Source: Filifactor villosus (GTDB taxonomy: Bacteria > Bacillota > Clostridia > Peptostreptococcales > Filifactoraceae). Taken from it: a stretch of DNA of 64,000 nucleotides. Of the stretch, positions 16,943-25,091 are shown in pieces. How positions within the stretch are numbered: the first letter of the stretch is position 1; each line of letters starts with the position of its first letter. The notes under the pieces are model-generated. The model had not been told where the DNA came from and did not search any database. It saw nothing but the letters and a program-made list of their open reading frames with translations. Position numbers and translations under genes: made by a program. The stretch covers positions 128,377 through 192,376 of the forward strand of contig NZ_JBHSHL010000022.1 in the NCBI RefSeq assembly GCF_042652965.1, given 5' to 3'.

Positions 16943-19102
16943 ATGAAAAGGATAGCAAAATTATTAAGTATAGTTCTTATAGCGACGATGGTACCTGCTA
17001 CATCTGCATTTGCCGACAATGGGAATCATTCGTTGTTTGACAATGACAGTTTACCTGTGGAAACTAAGCAACCCGAAGAGTACACAGAACCCGTACAGTC
17101 CGATCAGCCGCAGAGCCGTACAACGACATCGGGAAATACAGGGGGAAAAAGAGTGGTCATGGTTCTCGGAAACAAAAATGCAACCGTGAACGGGCAAGAA
17201 GTCATTCTTCCGTTTCCTCCACAGTCCATTGGCGGAAGAACCTATCTGCCCCTGCGTTTTTTATCGGAGCAGATCTTGGGGACGGCACCGAGCTTTCATA
17301 GTGATACCGGTCAGATCACCGTGGATACGGGGACTATGAGCGCAACGGTCACGCTCAACAAAAAAGAAGCCGTACTCAACGGGCAGGAAGTACAGATGCC
17401 GGAGCCTCCGATCGTAAGGGAAAATACGACCCTCCTTCCCCTCAAGTTTTTTGTGGACAACTTCGGTCTCAATGTGAGTTATGATCCTCAAAAGAAAGAG
17501 GTCGTCGTTACGGAGGAACTGCAAGGCGGGACTCCTCCTGTCGCGGATTTTGAATTTGTTCAATCGGAATATATACAAGGACAAAATATCGAGATTATCG
17601 ACAAGAGTACCTTTTTTGACGGAGACAGGATGATCGCAAAGGAATTTGCACTATCCGATGCTCCGACCGCTACGTTCAACGATGTCAACAAACTTGTCGA
17701 AAATCTGCAAGCGGGGACCTATGAAGTGCTGTACCGAGTTCAGGGCAGAAGAAAGGTGTGGAGTGAATGGGTAACAAAACCCCTCTTGTTACAGCGTAAC
17801 CAGCCGCCTACAATCACGGATGTTCATGTAGACAACACAGATATCGGACGCGGCGAGGGATTTGGTATTACCTATACACAGGTCAATGAACCTTGGGAAA
17901 GAATCACCGATGAGATCTGGACTTATCGTCATGAAAATCAGGATGTATCCAAGGCGGCGAAAGCAAAACCCGAAAAACTTTTTTCGCCCGGCAAATATTT
18001 TATCACACTGCAATTGAAAGATGCGTTTGGAAATGTAAGCGAACCCTATGAGATCGAGGTTCAAGTCGGTACAAGAATTGTTCAGACGCAGCTGCAATAC
18101 TTTGCAAATTCCGAAGGTGTTATAAACACACCACTTGAGAACTTCAACGGTACAAACTATTTGGAGTTATTTAAGGAATTGGATACTTTGAGATTTGAGG
18201 ACAAACCGGGACTGCTTATCATGAGCGATTCTCCGGAGAATGTATATGACTACGGGATTTTATATGAGGAGACAGTTACCCCGCAACGTGGGCGTTTGCT
18301 GACCTATCATGTGAACAAAATTCCGGAGCCGAAATCCAATGGAGCCGGCGTTGTTGTCATTGTTCAGAATATGGACGTATCACCGGTCAGCTTCCATTTA
18401 GAACAAACAGGAATGAAGGGACCTTCGACGGATCCGCATGAAGTCGGCGGAAAGGTTCTGGAAACACATTTTTCGGCAACTTCGCAATGGGAAACCACGA
18501 TGATCGATGTCGGAGCCTCCGCCATCGTATATGACTCAAGGCAACATTTGAAGTGGAAGCAGAACAACTTGATTTCGATGCTCAGTGAATTTGAGACAAG
18601 CGGAGCTGTAAAAATTATCGTTGCCGCCTTCGGTCCGAGCACGCAGGTAGAACATCTCCCGCTATTGGCCTATCAACCGAGGGACCAGCATCCGCGAGGA
18701 ACATTCAATGTCATTGAACGAGCAACTTTTGTAAATGTACCGGGTGCTCAGGCGAGCAGTATCTTACTCGGCAAAAACTCGGAGGAATGGGTCAGAGGGA
18801 TTGACTCTATTACGAACGAAATTACCGAAAATAGAGGGAATTACGGGATTGAATACAAGATCACTGTAACTCCTCAAGAAGATACATTGCTTTTTGTAAA
18901 CTGCCGCGGTGGAGCTTTTCGAGGATTTATCGGTTGGCCGGACGGTATCAACCGAACGGTAAGCAGTTATGGACCTCATGATGCACGCTATCTCGGCAAA
19001 ATTCCCGGAGGAGAAAGTACGACAATTCGATATATGCTTGCAAACGGTTCCGCTTCTCCGGTAAAAATCGGATTTATGCCGCGTTCTCTTTGGGATCGAT
19101 AG
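16943..19102 (+). CDS. Large secreted CuAO_N-domain surface protein
   Basis: 719 residues. Signal peptide MKRIAKLLSIVLIATMVPATSAFA. Residues about 65-190 hold two CuAO_N-type half repeats (NATVNGQEVILPFPPQSIGG...YLPLRFLSEQ and EAVLNGQEVQMPEPPIVREN...LLPLKFFVDN). From about 195 to 380 are two beta-sandwich, PKD-like segments (PPVADFEF..., NQPPTITDVHV...). The C-terminal 330 residues are unrecognised and contain no cell-wall anchor. Ribosome site GGAAGGAAAAT. It probably forms part of the cell surface or is secreted; function unknown. A bidirectional terminator follows. Confidence 0.78.
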   Translation: MKRIAKLLSIVLIATMVPATSAFADNGNHSLFDNDSLPVETKQPEEYTEPVQSDQPQSRTTTSGNTGGKRVVMVLGNKNATVNGQEVILPFPPQSIGGRTYLPLRFLSEQILGTAPSFHSDTGQITVDTGTMSATVTLNKKEAVLNGQEVQMPEPPIVRENTTLLPLKFFVDNFGLNVSYDPQKKEVVVTEELQGGTPPVADFEFVQSEYIQGQNIEIIDKSTFFDGDRMIAKEFALSDAPTATFNDVNKLVENLQAGTYEVLYRVQGRRKVWSEWVTKPLLLQRNQPPTITDVHVDNTDIGRGEGFGITYTQVNEPWERITDEIWTYRHENQDVSKAAKAKPEKLFSPGKYFITLQLKDAFGNVSEPYEIEVQVGTRIVQTQLQYFANSEGVINTPLENFNGTNYLELFKELDTLRFEDKPGLLIMSDSPENVYDYGILYEETVTPQRGRLLTYHVNKIPEPKSNGAGVVVIVQNMDVSPVSFHLEQTGMKGPSTDPHEVGGKVLETHFSATSQWETTMIDVGASAIVYDSRQHLKWKQNNLISMLSEFETSGAVKIIVAAFGPSTQVEHLPLLAYQPRDQHPRGTFNVIERATFVNVPGAQASSILLGKNSEEWVRGIDSITNEITENRGNYGIEYKITVTPQEDTLLFVNCRGGAFRGFIGWPDGINRTVSSYGPHDARYLGKIPGGESTTIRYMLANGSASPVKIGFMPRSLWDR

Positions 19103-19194
19103 GACAAATAGAGAAGAACTCGTATAGGATTCTCTGTTGGAGCGGATAGGTCGAATGTTTTGGAGCAAAGAGTCTCCAAATGATTTATCGGCAA

Positions 19195-19245
19195 TTGTCT
19201 ATTCTGTCTGCCCGGAATTTCAAACAGAGAATTGTATAAATGAAT
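19195..19245 (+). repeat. Repeat family D fragment
   Basis: ATTCTGTCTGCCCGGAATTT then CAAACAGAGAATTGTATAAA matches the D end block at 22808-22843. Confidence 0.55.
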
Positions 19246-19249
19246 CGTA

Positions 19250-19354
19250 TAAAAAAAGGGACCGAGCACCGGCGGTTGTGAAACGACCTCCTCGTCAGAT
19301 CCGAGATTTGACAGTCGGGAGGTCTGTCCGTTTTGTGCAACAGTCCCTTTTTAT
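19250..19354. terminator. Bidirectional terminator
   Basis: A long stem: AAAAAAGGGAC (about 19252-19262) pairs with GTCCCTTTTT (about 19343-19352), with further pairing CTCC/GGAG inside. It lies between convergent genes, ending 16943-19102 on one strand and 19369-19695 on the other. Confidence 0.75.
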
Positions 19355-19368
19355 TGTTATATCTGCGA

Positions 19369-19695
19369 TTAGTGGCAACCGCCTCCACAAGTCGAGCAGG
19401 AAGCCTCGGGCTTGATATCGGGCTCGATATACACGCCGGATTGATCTCCGTCTTCATAGTACTTCACTTCAAAACCGCCGAATTCATCGACGAGTTTCTT
19501 CTCTACATGAAGTAAAAATCCGTCGATCTCCTCACTGATATCTCCCTCTTTTACAGGGTCGATGGCAAGGTTGAACTGAGGTCCGCTACAAGCAAAACCT
19601 GCCAAAAAGATGCGGATGTCCTTAGAGTCGATACCCTTGCTTACCAACAACTCGTTTAGAGCCTTGGATGCGTCTGTATTCATTCTGATACTCAT
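19369..19695 (-). CDS. A-type Fe-S / HesB-like protein
   Basis: 108 residues. The HesB/IscA-like fold is suggested by LFVSKG-type N-terminus and IRIFLAGFACSGPQFNLAID, with Cys36 at the position used in this family for Fe-S binding (Sec in some HesB-like selenoproteins; here a Cys codon). The C-terminus has Cys100, Cys103 and Cys107 in CSTCGGGC, a richer cluster than the CGC of classic IscA. AAAGGAG is well spaced from ATG 19695. Likely a cytoplasmic Fe-S carrier or a related metal-binding protein; client unknown. It stands alone. Confidence 0.78.
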   Translation of the reverse strand: MSIRMNTDASKALNELLVSKGIDSKDIRIFLAGFACSGPQFNLAIDPVKEGDISEEIDGFLLHVEKKLVDEFGGFEVKYYEDGDQSGVYIEPDIKPEASCSTCGGGCH

Positions 19696-19825
19696 ACGTC
19701 ATTCTCCTTTTATATAAGCTGATACTGTTCAAATCTACCTACGAAAAATATATCACAAAAGAGGGCTCTTGTATAGAGAAGAAGAAGGATTATCCCTTAA
19801 AATTGCAAAAAATAAAGGAAGTTCT

Positions 19826-19854
19826 TTGTGCAACTTGAAAGTTTCGGGTATAAT
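19826..19854 (+). promoter_or_regulatory. Possible promoter of pepF
   Basis: TTGTGC 19826-19831 and TATAAT 19849-19854, 17 nt apart; the -10 is perfect and the -35 weak. Confidence 0.5.
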
Positions 19855-19893
19855 AATCAAGGAAACAAAATTAAGATGAAGGAAGTGATAGAA

Positions 19894-21693
19894 ATGAAAA
19901 AGAGAAGTGAAATACAAGAAAACCTCAAGTGGGACCTGAGTCGTTTGTACAAGAGTCAGGCGGAATATGAAGAGGCCTTGAAAAAATGCCAAACGATGGC
20001 AAAAAATATCAAAGAGGAATATAAAGGAAAGATATGTACTGCCGATATCGCCGGAAGGTGTCTGGAAAAATACAATGAGCTTTTGATTTTGATAGACCAT
20101 GTATCTCACTATGCAGAGTTGAGCGTAGCCGTCGATATGACGGATGCCGAGAACCAAAAAAGAGAGATTGATTTTGACAATAAGGCGGCGGAAATCTTTT
20201 CGGGAATCAAATTTGTGGAAGAAGAAATCTCCAAACTGGACAAAGATACTTTGGAGGAACTCAACAGATCCTATCCGCAGTTCAGTGTATTTGTAGAGGC
20301 GATCTTAAGACGTAAGCCCTATATGTTGGAGCCTAAGATCGAGGAACTGCTCGAGACCATATCTCCCGTGTTGGAGTCGAATTACAGGGGATATGAAGTG
20401 ACTAAGATGTCGGACATTTCGTTTCCCGATATCGAGGTGGACGGCAAGACTTATCCGAACAGCTATGTTCTTTTTGAGAACGAGTATCAGTACAGTTCGG
20501 ATACCGCTCTTCGAAGAGAGGCGAGCAAACAATTCTACAAGGAGATTGACAAGTACAAGAACACCACGGCTCACTACTATCAGAGTCATCTGCAAAAGGA
20601 AAAGGCCATTTCGGACCTGAGAGGGTATTCATCGATCTTTGACTACCTGTTGATGGAACAAAATGTGACCAAGGACCTCTATGACAGACAGATTGATGTG
20701 ATCATGAAGGAGCTTGCTCCCCATATGAGAAAGTATGCCTCCCTGATTAAGAAAGAGTACAACTTGGACAAGATGACCTTTGCGGACTTAAAGGTACCAT
20801 TGGATACGAGTTTTGAGCCGGAGATAAGCATCGAGGAGTCCAAAGAGTACATCGAAGGAGCCCTCTCTCTTTTGGGAAAAGACTACCTCGATATGATTAT
20901 GAAATCTTATGACGAGCGTTGGGTGGACTATGCCCAAAATATCGGAAAGTCCACAGGAGGTTTCTGTGCTTCTCCTTACGGCAAAAAATCCTACATCCTG
21001 CTAAGCTGGACAGGGATGCTCGGCGAGATCTTTACTTTGGTACACGAGTTCGGACACGCGGGACACTTCATCCTCGCACAGGAGCACAACTCTTATTTGA
21101 ACACCGAACCCTCCCTGTATTTTATCGAGGCTCCTTCGACGATGAACGAGCTCCTACTCATCCAATACCTTCTCAAAAAATATGAGAATGATCCGAAGAT
21201 GAAGCGTTGGGTGCTCTCAAATATGATCGCCAACACCTACTTCCACAACTTTGTCACACATCTGCTGGAGGCGGCATATCAGAGAGAGGTCTACAAGATT
21301 ATCGATGCCGGCGGAAGTGTACAGGCGGAAGAACTCTCCGCCATCAAAAGAAAGGTCTTGGAGGACTTCTGGGGCGATGAGATCGAGATTGAAGAAGGAG
21401 CAGAGCTTACCTGGATGAGACAGCCTCATTACTATATGGGCCTCTATCCCTACACTTACAGTGCCGGACTTACGATCGGAACACAGATGAGCAGAAAGAT
21501 TGCAGAACAAGGACAGAAGGCTGCCGACGGATGGCTCGAAGTCTTAAAGTCGGGAGGAACCAAAAATCCGATTGAACTTGCTAAGATGGTGGGCATCGAT
21601 ATCACGACAGAACAACCTCTTCGAGACACCATCGCCTTTATCGGAAGTGCCATAGACGAGATTGAGGCTCTGACAGATCAACTTCGACAGTAA
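19894..21693 (+). CDS. pepF: Oligoendopeptidase F, M3 family
   Basis: About 599 residues, the usual size. The zinc-metallopeptidase motif HEFGHAGH begins at about residue 384, after GGFCASPYGKKSYILLSWTG, and the downstream Glu ligand region is FIEAPSTMNELLL. The start ATG 19894 follows AAGGAAGTGA at good spacing. It cleaves short peptides in the cytoplasm, in keeping with a peptide- and amino-acid-using anaerobe. The gene appears monocistronic. Confidence 0.93.
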   Translation: MKKRSEIQENLKWDLSRLYKSQAEYEEALKKCQTMAKNIKEEYKGKICTADIAGRCLEKYNELLILIDHVSHYAELSVAVDMTDAENQKREIDFDNKAAEIFSGIKFVEEEISKLDKDTLEELNRSYPQFSVFVEAILRRKPYMLEPKIEELLETISPVLESNYRGYEVTKMSDISFPDIEVDGKTYPNSYVLFENEYQYSSDTALRREASKQFYKEIDKYKNTTAHYYQSHLQKEKAISDLRGYSSIFDYLLMEQNVTKDLYDRQIDVIMKELAPHMRKYASLIKKEYNLDKMTFADLKVPLDTSFEPEISIEESKEYIEGALSLLGKDYLDMIMKSYDERWVDYAQNIGKSTGGFCASPYGKKSYILLSWTGMLGEIFTLVHEFGHAGHFILAQEHNSYLNTEPSLYFIEAPSTMNELLLIQYLLKKYENDPKMKRWVLSNMIANTYFHNFVTHLLEAAYQREVYKIIDAGGSVQAEELSAIKRKVLEDFWGDEIEIEEGAELTWMRQPHYYMGLYPYTYSAGLTIGTQMSRKIAEQGQKAADGWLEVLKSGGTKNPIELAKMVGIDITTEQPLRDTIAFIGSAIDEIEALTDQLRQ

Positions 21694-21855
21694 ACAATGC
21701 GGCCGGTCACCTTCATTCTTCCATTAAATCACCGAATAAGAGAAACTTGTCATCGCCGGAAAATATTCGTACGATGACAGGGTTCAAACGATATGAACTG
21801 CGAATACGGGAAGTAACGGTATAAGACAAAAATTTGACAAGGAGGGAAAAACCTC

Positions 21856-22464
21856 ATGCCGGAGGACAAGGACTTGCAAGGAATGATCTTATCGGAGGTG
21901 CCTCCTCGTCCTGAGGAACGCAAAGAGCCCAAGGAAGTAAGAAACTCTCGCAGGAAGACGAGGAACCTTATTGAAGAAAAAGCGGGAGAACTCAACTCGG
22001 ACCTTGGAAAGGCGATAGGGATGGTAAATCGCCTGTGCGAAACCTTTGAAAACGCCGAGGACGCTTTGGAAAATCTCGACATTAAAGAGATGATTTTTCC
22101 GGGAAAAGGATTGAAACAAAGCGACTTGAAACTTGCGGACCACCTGCTTATCTACGGCTTGGGTTACAGCCATCACGGGATCTATATCGGGGACGGTCAG
22201 GTCATCCACTATGCCTTAGCAGATTGGTCCGTATTTGAGGGCTTGGATAGCCTCTATGTGTGCATCCAAAAAGACTCCCTCGAGGAGTTCAGTCGGGGCA
22301 AACGCCTGCACCGCAGAACCGAAGAGGAGAGTCCGTTGAAATATTCTCGGGAAGAGGCAGTGTCCAGGGCTTGCGAAAGGCTGGGAGAGATGAGCTATAA
22401 CCTCGCCTTCAACAACTGTGAACATTTTGTAAGATGGTGCAGAAACGGCGGAGAGGACTATTAG
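21856..22464 (+). CDS. LRAT-domain (NlpC/P60-superfamily) protein
   Basis: 202 residues. Residues 1-85 are charged and probably helical (RPEERKEPKEVRNSRRKTR...). The C-terminal half has the lecithin:retinol acyltransferase-like pattern: LIYGLGYSHHGIYIGDG with His107, VIHYA with His118, and NNCEHFVRWC with Cys188, the expected His-His-Cys triad. No signal peptide. In the family such domains are thiol acyltransferases, phospholipases or peptidases; the bacterial role is unknown. Ribosome site AAGGAGG at 21839-21845. A strong terminator follows. Confidence 0.78.
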   Translation: MPEDKDLQGMILSEVPPRPEERKEPKEVRNSRRKTRNLIEEKAGELNSDLGKAIGMVNRLCETFENAEDALENLDIKEMIFPGKGLKQSDLKLADHLLIYGLGYSHHGIYIGDGQVIHYALADWSVFEGLDSLYVCIQKDSLEEFSRGKRLHRRTEEESPLKYSREEAVSRACERLGEMSYNLAFNNCEHFVRWCRNGGEDY

Positions 22465-22524
22465 CGGACATCCGGCTGAAATATCTATAGGATGAGAAGA
22501 TTGGACCATAAACGGGGATACGAG

Positions 22525-22567
22525 CAAAAAAAGAGCGACGAGATTTTTTCGGTCGCTCTTTTTTATT
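22525..22567 (+). terminator. Terminator after the LRAT-domain gene
   Basis: AAAAAAGAGCGAC pairs with GTCGCTCTTTTTT across a 13-nt loop. Confidence 0.9.
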
Positions 22568-22649
22568 TGGAGATATTTCTCCCGCCTTTACAGAATCAAT
22601 ATGGACCTTTTTATACCATTATCTATTAGAATTGACAGGTTGAATTCTT

Positions 22650-22764
22650 TGATACTATTCTTCGATAGAAGTATGGTTATATTTGTTTTGCAACTACGAA
22701 AATTCGTCTTCTCTTCTATGGAGTGCAAATCGTTGATATCCATTATTCAAAGGAATAGTAGTAT
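22650..22764 (+). repeat. Interspersed repeat family A, copy A5 (reference copy)
   Basis: TACTATTCTTCGATAGAAGT at the left, CTACGAAAATTCGTCTTC in the centre and TATTCAAAGGAATAGTAGTA at the right. The ends are imperfect inverted repeats and the centre is a small hairpin, giving a nested palindrome. The copy at 58947 is almost identical. Confidence 0.85.
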
Positions 22765-22846
22765 GAAACATAGAATCATCCTAATTGTTTTTCGGATGTG
22801 ATATATTCTGTATACCCGGCATTTCAAACGGAGAATAGTATTTATG
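22765..22846 (+). repeat. Repeat family D, copy (reference)
   Basis: ATAGAATCATCCTAATTGTTTTTCGG-like left part and a right end ATTCTGTATACCCGGCATTT followed by CAAACGGAGAATAGTAT. It directly abuts an A copy. Confidence 0.65.
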
Positions 22847-22864
22847 CACAGATGATTGAAACAA

Positions 22865-23755
22865 TCAGCCTGTGATAAAGACAGGAGTATAAAGAGAAGG
22901 CGAGTTGAGATCGACTTCCACGATATCCGTTGAGGAAGAATGGATGATAAAGAACATTTTGCTGTTGGTACGATCGAAGAGGATATCGTAGTTGCCCATG
23001 GTAAACTTGTAGAAACGTGATACCTCTCCCACGTAGACCATTCGATTAATCTCTTTTTCTATTTGTGCAAGGTTCTTATCCAATTGATCGCCGGCATCCT
23101 TTCTTATGCTCTTTGAGAAGTTCTCATACCCTGCAAGGCACTGTTTTTTGACCTCTTTCAAGGCTTCTTCCTTCGATAGAGAAGAGGAAAAATTGTACTT
23201 TTCATCGATAATAATATTCGTAAATCCCGGAACAAATGTCTTTGCATAGGGGATCGGCTTCTTCGTTTCATAATACATACGTCCTGAAGTCTTGTTTTTT
23301 GAAGAGAAGGCAATGGTGTATCCGAGTTTATCGGCTACAAATCGAAGGGGAACATAGATCGATTTGTCCTTCATCATAACGGCCTGATCGGATTTTTTCA
23401 CTGCCTTATTTGAAGTTTTGACATTCAGGCGGATCTCCTTGCCGTTTTTCTTCATAGAAAGAGAAGTTTTTTTCTTGTTCGGGACAAGATTTGCTCCCAT
23501 ACCGCGGTTGGCGAACTCCAAGGGGATAAAGACGGAGCCGTTTATGATCTTGCAGTCGTAACCCGTGATCAAGGTGCCGTTCAGGAAGAGAAGAGAACGA
23601 TCCTTGTTGTAGGGGACATCGGTATCGTCGGGCAGGACGATCCTGTCATCAAAACTCGCTGAGGGATCTCCCTTTTTGAACTTCCCTTCTTCGGCAAAAC
23701 TGAAACTCGTCAGAACCAACATAAGAGCCATAACCAAATAGACTATCCTTTTCAT
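22865..23755 (-). CDS. Secreted CuAO_N-domain protein
   Basis: 296 residues with signal peptide MKRIVYLVMALMLVLTSFSFA. A CuAO_N-like domain spans about residues 55-160: LLFLNGTLITGYDCKIINGSVFIPLEFANR, then EIRLNVKTSNKAVKKSDQAVMMKDKSIYVPLRFVADKLGY. The C-terminal 130 residues are unrecognised and begin with a Lys/Glu-rich helical segment. AAAGGAGG precedes the ATG. It is the third protein of this type in the window; all three have different C-terminal parts, suggesting a paralogous surface-protein family. Confidence 0.75.
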   Translation of the reverse strand: MKRIVYLVMALMLVLTSFSFAEEGKFKKGDPSASFDDRIVLPDDTDVPYNKDRSLLFLNGTLITGYDCKIINGSVFIPLEFANRGMGANLVPNKKKTSLSMKKNGKEIRLNVKTSNKAVKKSDQAVMMKDKSIYVPLRFVADKLGYTIAFSSKNKTSGRMYYETKKPIPYAKTFVPGFTNIIIDEKYNFSSSLSKEEALKEVKKQCLAGYENFSKSIRKDAGDQLDKNLAQIEKEINRMVYVGEVSRFYKFTMGNYDILFDRTNSKMFFIIHSSSTDIVEVDLNSPSLYTPVFITG

Positions 23756-23936
23756 TGCAATTCCTCCTTTTGATCGGAACCATTCCGATTAAGTAATATA
23801 GAATTTTTACCTTACCTATTTTAAATTATCACTTTTTTAACTTTATATCAACCCATTTTAATCATATTAATTTTTTTTTACCGGAATGTACATCAATCCG
23901 CCTTCCAAAATATTTCAGACAAATAGGCAATAGAGG

Positions 23937-23991
23937 TTGATTTTTTCATATTTTTTCGTTATAGTGGAAATATAGGAGAATTATCCTATAT
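23937..23991 (+). promoter_or_regulatory. Promoter and inverted repeat upstream of purE
   Basis: TTGATT 23937-23942, 17 nt, TATAGT 23960-23965. Immediately downstream is an inverted repeat, ATATAGGA / TCCTATAT (about 23970-23991). Further on, TTCGAA occurs twice in the leader (near 24015 and 24048), the second in AAATTCGAAAATGG. These could be regulator sites, but no purine riboswitch core was found. Confidence 0.5.
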
Positions 23992-24067
23992 TATCCTAAA
24001 TAATATTCGATTTAATTCGAACATTATACTTATCAATTCTTAATTAAATTCGAAAATGGAGGAAGAG

Positions 24068-24550
24068 ATGAAGGTAGCAATCGTGATGGGCTCGGTATCG
24101 GACTTTGACAAGGTCAAGGATGCCTGCGAGTTTTTGAACAAGATGGAAGTAGACTTTGAGATCAGAGCTCTTTCGGCGCACAGAACGGCGAGGGAGTTGG
24201 AGTTGTTTATGGAAGAGAACGACAGGCACATCGACGTCTATATTGCGGCGGCAGGCAAGGCGGCACACCTGCCCGGAGTGATCGCATCCAAGACCTGCAA
24301 GCCGGTAATTGGAATCCCGATCAAGTCCTCAGCTTTGGAGGGGATGGATGCCCTGTTGTCAATCGTTCAAATGCCTCCCGGAGTTCCGGTTGCGACGGTT
24401 GCAATCAACGGGTCCAAAAATGCGGCCATTTTGGCTTGTCAGATGATGTCACTCAAATATGACGAATTGTCCGAGAAGATGGTTGCCTTCAAAAAGAATA
24501 TGGAAGAAGAAACCTTGGAGAAGGAACGAGAGTTTTTGAAGAATTTTTAA
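24068..24550 (+). CDS. purE: 5-(carboxyamino)imidazole ribonucleotide mutase / AIR carboxylase PurE
   Basis: 160 residues. Seen: VAIVMGSVSDFDKV, SAHRTARELE (the class-typical SAHRT), AAAGKAAHLPGVIASKT and LLSIVQMPPGVPVATV. It forms CAIR in purine synthesis. The start ATG 24068 follows GGAGG at 24058-24062. Neither purK nor purC is adjacent, so whether this PurE uses N5-CAIR or CO2 directly is open. A hairpin with T-rich end (AGAAACAGTTG at about 24552 against CAACTGCTTTTCT at about 24596) follows, and 540 nt separate it from purF. Confidence 0.92.
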   Translation: MKVAIVMGSVSDFDKVKDACEFLNKMEVDFEIRALSAHRTARELELFMEENDRHIDVYIAAAGKAAHLPGVIASKTCKPVIGIPIKSSALEGMDALLSIVQMPPGVPVATVAINGSKNAAILACQMMSLKYDELSEKMVAFKKNMEEETLEKEREFLKNF

Positions 24551-24610
24551 AGAAGAAACAGTTGGGAAAATAAGCGGGATGCGATTTTTTCAACTGCTTT
24601 TCTCATTTGA
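24551..24610 (+). terminator. Probable terminator after purE
   Basis: CAGTTG and CAACTG with flanking A/T pairing around a loop that ends in TTTTTT, followed by CTTTTCT. Confidence 0.55.
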
Positions 24611-24650
24611 ATAAAATTGGTAGGAGACATCAGGTCTTCACAAGGATCTC

Positions 24651-24764
24651 AGACTATGATTCTTTGGAGTTGTGGAGATAAACGAGCTGTGCCCCATAGA
24701 AGACAAAAGAATTTTCGTGGTCGAAAAAATAGGCATATCCACACTTCTATTGGAGAATAGTATC
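24651..24764 (-). repeat. Interspersed repeat family A, copy A6 (reverse)
   Basis: Contains GGAGTTGTGGAGATAAACGA, TGTGCCCCATAGAAGACAAA, ATTTTCGTGGTCGAAAAAAT and ACTTCTATTGGAGAATAGTA. Confidence 0.75.
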
Positions 24765-25091
24765 AGTCCTTGCATATCACACAAAAGGGGAGATTGTATT
24801 CTTGCCGAAAAGCAAGGACGAGGATCGCAGCAAAACTTTAGGTGTGTACGGCGATGAGGTCGAAATCGCATATCCGCAAGAGATGAAGTCCGAGGAGATA
24901 CCGCACAAAGTTGCAGGGGACTGACACCGTTGTATTATAGGGTGTAAGAGTCTTGTGAAACAAACAGTTTTGAATCTGTTTTTTCGAGGGACAAGAGGTC
25001 TGCCGACATACTCGAACGGTTGAAAAGCAGAGGGCAATTCGATAGGATGATATAAAAGCAGAACAGTATAAAGAAAAGGGGTAGAAAAACA
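24765..25091. other. Intergenic region between repeat A6 and purF
   Basis: No supported gene or riboswitch. Short inverted segments occur, but no clear promoter was found for purF. Confidence 0.4.
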
